From Agrobacterium salinitolerans (GTDB lineage: Bacteria > Pseudomonadota > Alphaproteobacteria > Rhizobiales > Rhizobiaceae): a DNA stretch of 63,960 nt. The DNA is taken from NCBI RefSeq assembly GCF_002008225.1, contig NZ_MRDH01000020.1, forward strand, positions 1-63,960. The letters are read 5' to 3'. Position 1 is the first letter of the stretch. The number at the start of each line of letters is the position of its first letter. A program made the translations under genes and the position numbers. Below, piece after piece: positions 57,358-63,960 of this stretch. Under the pieces are notes generated by a model. It was not told the DNA's origin. It did not search any database and saw nothing but the letters and a program-made list of their open reading frames with translations.

Positions 57358-57658
57358 CGATCACTTCTCCCGAACGCTTGGCCACGCGGACCTTCTTGCC
57401 ATCCACAACAGAGAAGCCAACGCGGGTCGGCTTGCCATCCTTGTCGACGATGGCGATGTTGGAGATGTGCAAGGATGCTTCCTTGTTGATGATGCCGGCT
57501 TCCTGAGCCTGGGTCTGGCGCTGGTGACGCTTCACCATGTTCACGCCACGCACAACGGCACGGTCTTCTTTCGGCATTACCTGGATTACTTCGCCGGTAC
57601 GGCCCTTGTCCTTACCGGTCAATACGACAACCTTGTCGCCTTTACGAATTTTCTGCAT
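57350..57658 (-). CDS. rplX: 50S ribosomal protein L24
   Basis: Assembly-initiating large-subunit protein of 102 residues with a KOW motif ([20 protein letters not shown]). [20 protein letters not shown] and [20 protein letters not shown] are typical. Confidence 0.97.
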   Translation of the reverse strand: MQKIRKGDKVVVLTGKDKGRTGEVIQVMPKEDRAVVRGVNMVKRHQRQTQAQEAGIINKEASLHISNIAIVDKDGKPTRVGFSVVDGKKVRVAKRSGEVIDG

Positions 57659-57670
57659 CGCATACGCTCC

Positions 57671-58039
57671 TTACAGTACTTCCGGAGCCAGCGAGATGAT
57701 CTTCATGTGGTTCTTGGCGCGAAGTTCGCGCGGAACCGGTCCGAAGATACGGGTGCCGATGGGCTCTTTCTTGTTGTCGATAAGAACGGCTGCGTTGTTA
57801 TCGAAACGGATGACGCTGCCGTCAGCGCGGCGGATGTCCTTGGCGGTGCGCACGACAACCGCCTTCATCACGTCGCCCTTCTTGACGCGGCCGCGCGGAA
57901 TAGCTTCCTTGATGGAAACGACAATAATGTCGCCAACAGAAGCATATTTGCGCTTCGAGCCGCCCAGCACCTTGATGCACATGACACGACGTGCGCCGGA
58001 ATTATCCGCCACGTCGAGGTTTGTTTGCATCTGAATCAT
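57671..58039 (-). CDS. rplN: 50S ribosomal protein L14
   Basis: Large-subunit protein of 122 residues. [20 protein letters not shown] and [20 protein letters not shown] are conserved. It is separated from rpsQ by an unusually long 234-nt gap that contains a terminator-like hairpin. Confidence 0.97.
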   Translation of the reverse strand: MIQMQTNLDVADNSGARRVMCIKVLGGSKRKYASVGDIIVVSIKEAIPRGRVKKGDVMKAVVVRTAKDIRRADGSVIRFDNNAAVLIDNKKEPIGTRIFGPVPRELRAKNHMKIISLAPEVL

Positions 58040-58180
58040 GTCAGGTCGCCTTCTTGTTGTTACCGGAACGGTTGGGCAAACTCTCCCGAGCGAGCCCCCT
58101 GCCCCAGCTTATGAATGTCTCTTTTTTTGCGCGGAAAAATCGTGACAGGGTGGTTTCCCGAAGGACCTTCCGTGCGCATC

Positions 58181-58210
58181 AAAGCAAAAGACGCCCGGGT
58201 CACGAGCGTC
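58181..58210 (-). terminator. Possible attenuator between rpsQ and rplN
   Basis: On the minus strand GACGCTCG and CGGGCGTC form an 8-bp stem (one G-U) with a 5-nt loop, followed by TTTTGCTTTG. It sits inside the ribosomal operon, so it would act as a partial terminator or an RNA-processing site. A weak promoter-like TTGCAC-N16-TATGAA lies just upstream of it. Confidence 0.5.
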
Positions 58211-58273
58211 CTTGCGCTGCTTCATACAGGAATTCGCGCCGAGTGCAAGACACAAGGCGCGATTCTGATGAAA

Positions 58274-58510
58274 TTAAGCCTGGGCGGAAACGACCGTCCA
58301 GCGCTTGTCCTTGGAGATCGGTGCGCATTCCTCGATGGAAACGACATCGCCGACCTTATACTGATTGTTTTCGTCGTGTGCCTTGTACTTCTTCGAACGA
58401 CGAACGGTCTTTTGCATGAGCGGGTGAGCGAATCGACGCTCAACCCGCACCACGACAGTCTTCTCGTTCTTGTCGGACACAACGACGCCCTGCAGAATGC
58501 GTTTCGGCAT
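58274..58510 (-). CDS. rpsQ: 30S ribosomal protein S17
   Basis: Small-subunit protein of 78 residues. [20 protein letters not shown] and [20 protein letters not shown] are diagnostic, followed by [18 protein letters not shown]. It is tightly packed after rpmC but followed by a long gap. Confidence 0.97.
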   Translation of the reverse strand: MPKRILQGVVVSDKNEKTVVVRVERRFAHPLMQKTVRRSKKYKAHDENNQYKVGDVVSIEECAPISKDKRWTVVSAQA

Positions 58511-58521
58511 ATTATTCTTCC

Positions 58522-58722
58522 TTAGGCCTTGGCTTCTGCCGCCTTCTGGCGGGCAATGGTTTTGACGCGGGCGATGTCCTTGCGGACTTCGTTGATGCGC
58601 GAGGACTTCTCCAGCTGGCCAGTCGCCTTCTGGAAGCGCAGGTTGAACTGCTCCTTCTTCAGATCGGCGAGCTTGTCCTTGAGCTGGTCGGCGCTGAGGC
58701 CGCGAACTTCATCGGCTTTCAT
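58522..58722 (-). CDS. rpmC: 50S ribosomal protein L29
   Basis: Small helical large-subunit protein of 66 residues near the tunnel exit. [20 protein letters not shown] and the [19 protein letters not shown] motif are typical. Confidence 0.97.
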   Translation of the reverse strand: MKADEVRGLSADQLKDKLADLKKEQFNLRFQKATGQLEKSSRINEVRKDIARVKTIARQKAAEAKA

Positions 58723-58734
58723 GTGCCTTGCTCC

Positions 58735-59148
58735 TTACTCTGCGATGCGCTGTACGAAGCGCGTCTTGACCGAGAGCTTGGCAGCGCCGAGACGAAGCGC
58801 CTCGCGGGCGATCTCCTCGGTAACACCGTCGATCTCGAACATCATACGACCGGGCTTGACCTTGCATGCCCAGTAATCGACCGAACCCTTGCCCTTACCC
58901 ATACGAACTTCGGTCGGCTTTGCCGTAACCGGAACGTCGGGGAATACGCGGATCCACACGCGACCTGCGCGCTTCATGTAACGCGTGATCGCGCGGCGGG
59001 CCGCTTCGATCTCGCGTGCATTCACGCGGTTCGGTTCCTGCGACTTCAAGCCGAATTCACCGAATGCCAGGTCAAAGCCGCCCTTGGCGACGCCCTTGAT
59101 GCGTCCCTTGAACTGCTTACGGTACTTAGTACGCTTTGGCTGCAACAT
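58735..59148 (-). CDS. rplP: 50S ribosomal protein L16
   Basis: Large-subunit protein of 137 residues that helps shape the A-site. [19 protein letters not shown] and [20 protein letters not shown] followed by [14 protein letters not shown] are conserved. Confidence 0.97.
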   Translation of the reverse strand: MLQPKRTKYRKQFKGRIKGVAKGGFDLAFGEFGLKSQEPNRVNAREIEAARRAITRYMKRAGRVWIRVFPDVPVTAKPTEVRMGKGKGSVDYWACKVKPGRMMFEIDGVTEEIAREALRLGAAKLSVKTRFVQRIAE

Positions 59149-59186
59149 TTTCTTACTTCTCCGAGCTTATCTTTCGCCAGCGTCAA

Positions 59187-59918
59187 TCAAGCGTTTTCGC
59201 GACGACGATCGCCACGATCGCCACGCTCACGGCTTGCAGGGCCCTGTGCGTCGCCTTCGAGACCGCGACGCTCAGAAGCCATCGGATCGTGCTCAAGGAT
59301 TTCGCCCTTGAAGATCCAGACCTTGATGCCGCAGATGCCGAATGCGGTTTCAGCTTCAGCTGTGCCGTAGTCGATGTCCGCACGCAGCGTGTGCAGCGGA
59401 ACGCGACCTTCGCGGTACCATTCGGTACGAGCGATTTCAGCACCGCCGAGACGGCCGCCGCAGGTGATCTTGATGCCTTCGGCGCCAAGACGCATTGCGG
59501 ACTGAACAGCACGCTTCATCGCACGGCGGAAAGCCACGCGGCGCTCGAGCTGCTGAGCGATCGACTGGGCAACCAGCGTCGCGTCGATTTCCGGCTTGCG
59601 CACTTCAACGATGTTGAGGTGCGTTTCGGAGTTGGTCATCTCGGAAAGCTTCTTGCGAAGCTTCTCGATGTCTGCACCCTTCTTGCCGATGATCAGACCC
59701 GGACGAGCCGAGTGGATCGTGACGCGGCACTTCTTGTGCGGACGCTCGATGACGACCTTTGCGATACCGGCCTGCTTGAGTTCCTTGATCAGGTAAGCCC
59801 GGATCTTGAGGTCTTCATGCAGCAGCTTGCCGTACTCTGCGGTGTCAGCGTACCAGCGGCTATCCCAGGTACGGTTGATGCCGAGGCGGAAGCCGATCGG
59901 ATTGATTTTCTGACCCAT
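59187..59918 (-). CDS. rpsC: 30S ribosomal protein S3
   Basis: Small-subunit protein of 243 residues at the mRNA entry site. [20 protein letters not shown], a KH domain with [20 protein letters not shown] and [20 protein letters not shown] are diagnostic. The C-terminal tail is rich in Arg, Asp and Gly. Its start overlaps the rplV stop by one base. Confidence 0.97.
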   Translation of the reverse strand: MGQKINPIGFRLGINRTWDSRWYADTAEYGKLLHEDLKIRAYLIKELKQAGIAKVVIERPHKKCRVTIHSARPGLIIGKKGADIEKLRKKLSEMTNSETHLNIVEVRKPEIDATLVAQSIAQQLERRVAFRRAMKRAVQSAMRLGAEGIKITCGGRLGGAEIARTEWYREGRVPLHTLRADIDYGTAEAETAFGICGIKVWIFKGEILEHDPMASERRGLEGDAQGPASRERGDRGDRRRENA

Positions 59919-60307
59919 TATGCGGCCTCCCCTTTTTCCTCGACTTCACGAACAACGATCGTGAGGTGAGAGAACGGCTTTTCGATGCGGGAAGCACGAC
60001 CACGGCCACGAGCGTGGAAACGCTTCATGGTGATGGACTTGCCAACATAGGCCTCGGCGACGACGAGAGCGTCGACGTCGAGGTCGTGGTTGTTTTCCGC
60101 ATTGGCAATTGCAGATTCCAGCGTCTTCTTGACGGTGCCTGCAATGCGCTTGCGGGAGAATTCGAGCTCGGCGAGAGCGCGATCAACCTTCTTGCCACGG
60201 ATAAGAGCGGCAACCAGGTTCAGTTTCTGGGGGCTGACGCGGAGCGTACGGGCAACGGCCTGAGCCTCGTTGTCCTTCAGCCGGCGTTCGGTCTTAGCCT
60301 TCGCCAT
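59918..60307 (-). CDS. rplV: 50S ribosomal protein L22
   Basis: Large-subunit tunnel protein of 129 residues. [20 protein letters not shown] and the beta-hairpin loop region [20 protein letters not shown] are conserved. Confidence 0.97.
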   Translation of the reverse strand: MAKAKTERRLKDNEAQAVARTLRVSPQKLNLVAALIRGKKVDRALAELEFSRKRIAGTVKKTLESAIANAENNHDLDVDALVVAEAYVGKSITMKRFHARGRGRASRIEKPFSHLTIVVREVEEKGEAA

Positions 60308-60309
60308 GA

Positions 60310-60588
60310 TTACTTCCTCTTTGCCTTCTTGTCCGCGCCGTGACCGTAATAGGTACGGGTCGGAGAGAATTCACCGAACTTGTGTCCGACCATGTCTTCG
60401 TTGACCGAGACGGGCACATGCTTGCTGCCGTTGTAGACGCCAAACGTCAGACCGACGAACTGCGGCAGGATCGTGGAGCGGCGGCTCCAGATCTTGATTA
60501 CTTCATTACGTCCGCTCTCGCGCACCTTCTCAGCCTTGGTGAGAAGATAGCCGTCAACAAACGGACCTTTCCATACTGAACGAGCCAT
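60310..60588 (-). CDS. rpsS: 30S ribosomal protein S19
   Basis: Small-subunit head protein of 92 residues. [20 protein letters not shown] and [20 protein letters not shown] are diagnostic. Confidence 0.97.
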   Translation of the reverse strand: MARSVWKGPFVDGYLLTKAEKVRESGRNEVIKIWSRRSTILPQFVGLTFGVYNGSKHVPVSVNEDMVGHKFGEFSPTRTYYGHGADKKAKRK

Positions 60589-60603
60589 GAGTGACTACCT
60601 CTC

Positions 60604-61440
60604 TTACTTCTTACGCTGATGGCGCGAGCGCATGATGAACTTGTCGGTCGACTTGTTCGAACGGGTGCGCTTGCCCTTCGTGGGCTTGCCCCACGGAGTA
60701 ACCGGGTGGCGACCACCCGACGTGCGACCTTCACCACCACCGTGCGGGTGGTCGACCGGGTTCATGACGACGCCGCGAACGTGCGGACGCTTGCCGCGCC
60801 AACGCGAACGACCGGCCTTACCGTCGTTGATGTTGCCGTGGTCCGCGTTCGAAACAGCACCGATCGATGCGAGGCAGGAGCCGTGCACCAGACGCTGTTC
60901 GCCCGAGTTGAGACGCAGGATGGCCATACCGGCATCGCGGCCGACGAGCTGGACATACGTACCGGCGGAGCGAGCGATCTGACCGCCCTTGCCCGGCTTC
61001 ATCTCGACGTTGTGGATGATCGAACCGACCGGAATGTACTGAAGCGGCATGGTGTTGCCGGGCTTCACGTCCACTGCCTTGTCGGAGGCGATCACCTTGT
61101 CACCAGCAGCAAGACGCTGTGGCGCGAGAATGTAAGCCTGTTCGCCGTCGGTATACGTAACCAGCGCGATGAATGCGGTGCGGTTGGGGTCGTATTCCAA
61201 ACGTTCAACGGTGCCTTCAACGTCAAACTTGCGACGCTTGAAGTCAACCAGACGGTAGGTCCGCTTGTGACCGCCACCCTGGAAACGGACGGTGATCCGG
61301 CCCTGGTTGTTACGGCCACCCTTGGAGCTGAGGCCCTGGGTGAGAGCCTTTACCGGCTTGCCCTTGTAGAGCGAAGCGCGGTCCACGATAACCAGCTGAC
61401 GCTGGCTCGGCGTGGTCGGATTGAAACTTTTCAATGCCAT
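60604..61440 (-). CDS. rplB: 50S ribosomal protein L2
   Basis: Large-subunit protein of 278 residues close to the peptidyl-transferase centre. [20 protein letters not shown] and the conserved [20 protein letters not shown] are intact, including the key His in PHGGG. Confidence 0.98.
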   Translation of the reverse strand: MALKSFNPTTPSQRQLVIVDRASLYKGKPVKALTQGLSSKGGRNNQGRITVRFQGGGHKRTYRLVDFKRRKFDVEGTVERLEYDPNRTAFIALVTYTDGEQAYILAPQRLAAGDKVIASDKAVDVKPGNTMPLQYIPVGSIIHNVEMKPGKGGQIARSAGTYVQLVGRDAGMAILRLNSGEQRLVHGSCLASIGAVSNADHGNINDGKAGRSRWRGKRPHVRGVVMNPVDHPHGGGEGRTSGGRHPVTPWGKPTKGKRTRSNKSTDKFIMRSRHQRKK

Positions 61441-61483
61441 ATTCTTGTTCCCTTTTGGGTCTTTGCCCGCTTGGGCCTAACCT

Positions 61484-61777
61484 TTAGAGTCCGGTGGACA
61501 CGTCGATGGATTGACCTTCGGCGAGCGTAACGACGGCTTTCTTGACGTCCTTCAGCTTACCGGCGAACCCACGGAAACGACGGGTCTTACCCTTGCGGAT
61601 AAGCGTGTTCACAGCCGTGACTTTGACGCCGAAGAGAGCTTCCACGGCAGCCTTGATTTCAGGCTTGGAAGCATCCTTGGCGACGTTGAATACGACCTGG
61701 TTCTGTTCGGATACCAGCGTCGACTTTTCCGTGATCGAAGGAGATACGATCACATCGTAGTGGCGAAGATCCGTCAT
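61484..61777 (-). CDS. rplW: 50S ribosomal protein L23
   Basis: Exit-tunnel protein of 97 residues that docks trigger factor and [23 protein letters not shown] and [20 protein letters not shown] are typical. It overlaps rplD by four bases. Confidence 0.97.
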   Translation of the reverse strand: MTDLRHYDVIVSPSITEKSTLVSEQNQVVFNVAKDASKPEIKAAVEALFGVKVTAVNTLIRKGKTRRFRGFAGKLKDVKKAVVTLAEGQSIDVSTGL

Positions 61778-62394
61778 TTGAACCGCTCCTCCAGAGCCTC
61801 TACAGCAGCCTTGGAAAGCACCAGCTTGCCACGGCGCAGGATGTCGTAAACATTGATGCCCTGCACCGGCAGAACGTCCACATTCGGGATGTTCTGAGCA
61901 GCGAGCTTGAAGTTGCCATCAAGTTCGGCGCCGCCGATTACGAGAGCGTTGGTCAGGCCAAGCGAAGCGAAGCTGCCCAGCAGAGCCTTGGTCTTTGCTT
62001 CGGACGCGACGAGCTGATCGACGATGATCAGTTCTTCAGCCTTCAGCTTTGCAGACAGGGCGTGACGCAGGGCGAGCGCACGAACCTTCTTGGGAAGGTC
62101 ATGGGCGTGGCTGCGAACGACCGGGCCGTGGGCCTTGCCGCCGCCGCGGAACTGCGGTGCGCGAGCCGAATGGTGACGAGCGCGGCCCGTACCCTTCTGC
62201 TTGTACATCTTCGCGCCGGTGCGGGAAACTTCCGACCGGTTCTTGGATTTGTGCGTTCCCTGCTGCTTCTTTGCAAGCTGCCAGCGAACCATGCGGGCCA
62301 GGATGTCCTGGCGGGGGTCGAGGCCGAAGATCTCATCCGACAGAGAAACCTTGCCGGCGTCTTTTCCCTCGAGGGTCTTGACGTTCAATTCCAT
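61774..62394 (-). CDS. rplD: 50S ribosomal protein L4
   Basis: Large-subunit protein of 206 residues with the tunnel loop ([20 protein letters not shown]). [20 protein letters not shown] and a C-terminal [20 protein letters not shown] are conserved. In E. coli L4 autoregulates the S10 operon; whether it does here is unknown. Confidence 0.97.
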   Translation of the reverse strand: MELNVKTLEGKDAGKVSLSDEIFGLDPRQDILARMVRWQLAKKQQGTHKSKNRSEVSRTGAKMYKQKGTGRARHHSARAPQFRGGGKAHGPVVRSHAHDLPKKVRALALRHALSAKLKAEELIIVDQLVASEAKTKALLGSFASLGLTNALVIGGAELDGNFKLAAQNIPNVDVLPVQGINVYDILRRGKLVLSKAAVEALEERFK

Positions 62395-62406
62395 GATAAG
62401 GCTCCC

Positions 62407-63048
62407 TTACTTCGCAGCCGACTTGACGGCGTCGCGGACGATGATCCAGGAACCCTTCGAGCCGGGAACTGCACCCTTCACGAGGATGAGGCCACGGTCT
62501 TCATCAGTCGAAACGACTTCAAGGTTCTGGGTCGTAACGCGGGTCTGGCCCATATGACCAGCCATGCGCTTGCCCTTCCAGACGCGGCCCGGATCCTGGT
62601 TGGAACCGGTCGAACCGTGTGCACGGTGCGAGATCGAGTTACCGTGCGAAGCGCGACCACCACCGAAGTTGTGACGCTTCATAGCACCGGCGAAACCCTT
62701 ACCGATCGTGGTTCCGGTGACATCGACCAACTGGCCGGACTGAAAATGATTTGCGGTCAGTGTTGCACCGATGTCGATCAGGTTCTCGGGGGAAACCCGG
62801 AACTCGACGAGCTTTGCTTTCGGTTCGACATTGGCAGCGGCAAAGTGACCGCGAAGAGCCTTCGTCGTGTTCTTGACCTTGGACTGGCCGGCACCGAGCT
62901 GAACTGCGGTGTAGCCATTCTTGTCTTCCGTGCGCTGGGCAACGACTTGTACGTTATCCAGTCGCAATACTGTTACAGGGATATGTTCACCTGCGTCGTT
63001 GTAGACGCGTGTCATACCCACTTTCTGTGCAATCACACCTGAACGCAT
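62407..63048 (-). CDS. rplC: 50S ribosomal protein L3
   Basis: Large-subunit assembly protein of 213 residues. [20 protein letters not shown] opens it, and [20 protein letters not shown] with [20 protein letters not shown] are diagnostic. The start at 63048 follows GAGGATG; the frame back to 63192 is intergenic. Confidence 0.97.
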   Translation of the reverse strand: MRSGVIAQKVGMTRVYNDAGEHIPVTVLRLDNVQVVAQRTEDKNGYTAVQLGAGQSKVKNTTKALRGHFAAANVEPKAKLVEFRVSPENLIDIGATLTANHFQSGQLVDVTGTTIGKGFAGAMKRHNFGGGRASHGNSISHRAHGSTGSNQDPGRVWKGKRMAGHMGQTRVTTQNLEVVSTDEDRGLILVKGAVPGSKGSWIIVRDAVKSAAK

Positions 63049-63183
63049 TGGTTCATCCTCTTGCGAGCCTTGAAGGGAAAACCCTCTCTGGCCTTTGTTA
63101 AGGAGTGCCCTTCGACATCTCACGATGTTTCCGGTCTCCGGTTTGGAAGTCGTTGGATTGCTCCACGTACCTTCCTTGTTATT

Positions 63184-63204
63184 GGCCCTCACCCAAGAGT
63201 GAGG
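63184..63204. promoter_or_regulatory. Hairpin in the rpsJ-rplC spacer
   Basis: CCTCAC and GTGAGG (63187-63192 and 63199-63204) form a 6-bp hairpin. The word CCCTCACC recurs about 48 nt away. It lies in a 204-nt gap between the first two genes of the operon, where a leader-like regulatory element is possible. No T tract follows. Confidence 0.35.
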
Positions 63205-63252
63205 TCCGGCCTTGTTATTTCAGCCCTCACCTTGGACGGTTCGGGCCGGGTC

Positions 63253-63561
63253 TTAGAGCTTGATTTCCACGTCAACGCCAGCAGCGAGGTCGAGCTTCAT
63301 CAGAGCATCGACAGTCTGCGGGGTGGGATCAACGATATCCAGAAGACGCTTGTGCGTCCGCATTTCGAACTGTTCACGGCTCTTCTTGTCAACGTGAGGA
63401 GAGCGGTTGACGGTAAACTTTTCGATGCGGGTGGGGAGCGGAACCGGGCCGCGAACGCTGGCGCCGGTGCGCTTTGCGGTCGACACGATTTCACGGGTAG
63501 AGGCATCGAGGATCCGGTGATCGAACGCCTTGAGGCGGATACGGATATTCTGGCCGTTCAT
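63253..63561 (-). CDS. rpsJ: 30S ribosomal protein S10
   Basis: Small-subunit protein of 102 residues, also the NusE antitermination factor. [20 protein letters not shown] and [20 protein letters not shown] are diagnostic. It is the first gene of the S10 block downstream of tuf. Confidence 0.98.
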
Positions 63562-63689
63562 TCGTCTTGTCCTTGTTCTTTGTTATTCGTTTCCGCACGC
63601 GGAAACACATGAACTTCTATTGATCGTGGCGCCGCAGATTTTCAAAAATCGAGAGGGATGCGCGTCACACCCCAATCATTTCGGTAGTC

Positions 63690-63718
63690 TGTATTGCTAA
63701 AAAAACCGCGTTTCGCAA
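63690..63718 (-). promoter_or_regulatory. Candidate promoter of the S10 operon
   Basis: On the minus strand TTGCGA (63713-63718) and AATACA (63690-63695) are 17 nt apart, about 130 nt upstream of rpsJ. This is a moderate match to the sigma-70 consensus. Transcription may also read through from tuf. Confidence 0.4.
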
Positions 63719-63790
63719 TCGCTTACGAATCCAGCGGTGATTGTGAGTGCGCGTTTACGCGCTTTCACCGAATTTTTCAAGCACTAAAAA

Positions 63791-63849
63791 TGCAACGCCG
63801 CCAGGCTTTTTACCAAAAGTCCGGCGGCGGTGTTGTTCACACCGCCGCC
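63791..63849 (-). terminator. Terminator region downstream of tuf, with two competing hairpins
   Basis: On the minus strand a perfect 11-bp hairpin (GGCGGCGGTGT / ACACCGCCGCC, 63823-63849) is followed by GGACTTTTGG. A second, longer hairpin pairs CGCCGCC (63823-63829) with GGCGGCG (63796-63802) and is followed by TTGCATTTTT. The two share one arm, so they are mutually exclusive. Confidence 0.6.
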
Positions 63850-63872
63850 AGTCAGAATTTCAAAGGTCGAAA

Positions 63873-63960
63873 TTACTCGACGATCGAGGCAACGATGCCG
63901 GCGCCGACGGTACGGCCGCCTTCGCGGATAGCGAAGCGCAGCTTTTCTTCCATCGCGATC
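63873..63960 (-). CDS. tuf: Translation elongation factor Tu, C-terminal end (partial)
   Basis: The last 29 codons of EF-Tu are present: IAMEEKLRFAIREGGRTVGA followed by GIVASIVE and a TAA stop. The gene continues beyond the right edge. Its place just upstream of rpsJ matches the usual str-S10 order. Confidence 0.95.
   Translation of the reverse strand, partial: IAMEEKLRFAIREGGRTVGAGIVASIVE

Larger units (their letters stand above)
63562..63872. other. Intergenic region between tuf and rpsJ
   Basis: The 311 bases hold no gene. They contain a hairpin cluster just after tuf and a promoter-like pair further down, both listed separately. A 10-bp palindromic patch (TTTCCGCGTGCGGAAA on the minus strand, near 63591-63606) lies shortly before rpsJ. 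Confidence 0.6.

Noticed and set aside
55888..57489. A 533-codon plus-strand frame opposite rplF, rpsH, rpsN and rplE
   Set aside because: It crosses several conserved ribosomal genes and their spacers; the ribosomal genes on the minus strand are certain.

Overview
This window is a gene-dense, GC-rich chromosomal segment from an alphaproteobacterium of the Rhizobiaceae, most likely an Agrobacterium of the A. tumefaciens/fabrum group. Supporting signs are the RecA operator of the rhizobial GAAC-N7-GTAC type, several RIME-like palindromic repeats, a PdhS/DivJ-type histidine kinase, a Usg protein, a DUF1883 protein and the gene order around alaS-recA and the ribosomal operon. The species call is inference; no database was consulted.

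Layout. 0.1-4.1 kb: alaS and recA (minus strand), with an SOS operator upstream of recA. 4.3-6.2 kb: a two-gene pseudouridine catabolic pair (psuK-like kinase, psuG). 6.5-8.7 kb: a large OmpA-family envelope protein with a long Pro/Ala/Glu linker. 9.1-11.6 kb: a polar amino-acid ABC importer (binding protein and two permeases, no ATPase). 11.7-19.9 kb: usg, a TPR-methyltransferase, an Lrp/AsnC regulator, a uracil-DNA-glycosylase-family protein overlapping a secreted nuclease, a PdhS-type kinase, dgkA, divergent cobT/cobS, a DUF1289 protein and a membrane aspartyl protease. 20.2-22.0 kb: a low-GC orphan gene, then an FMN riboswitch and ribB.

22.2-32.2 kb is the most distinctive region: a divergent carbohydrate or polyol utilisation locus. 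The minus arm encodes an RbsB/RbsA/RbsC-type importer and a short-chain dehydrogenase. The plus arm encodes a split transketolase, an FGGY kinase, a SorC/DeoR-type regulator and a second dehydrogenase. The two arms have strong divergent promoters that share an 11-bp motif just after the -10 elements. The substrate cannot be read from the sequence. A dehydrogenation, phosphorylation and transketolase-cleavage route is a reasonable hypothesis.

32.3-48.2 kb: an ABC-2 exporter pair, a TauE/SafE permease, a candidate structured RNA with its own terminator, an extensin-like lipoprotein, a Cache-domain chemoreceptor, a DUF1883 protein, rarA with a DegP-type protease, a LprI-like protein, a serine hydrolase, a GNAT acetyltransferase, ilvD and the methionine-sulfoxide repair pair msrP-msrQ.

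48.5-63.96 kb: the S10-spc-alpha ribosomal supercluster on the minus strand, from tuf (only its 3' end is present) through rpsJ to rpoA and rplQ, including secY and adk, and ending at a strong terminator. Convergent junctions carry intergenic repeats, including a perfect 45-bp inverted repeat between msrQ and rplQ.
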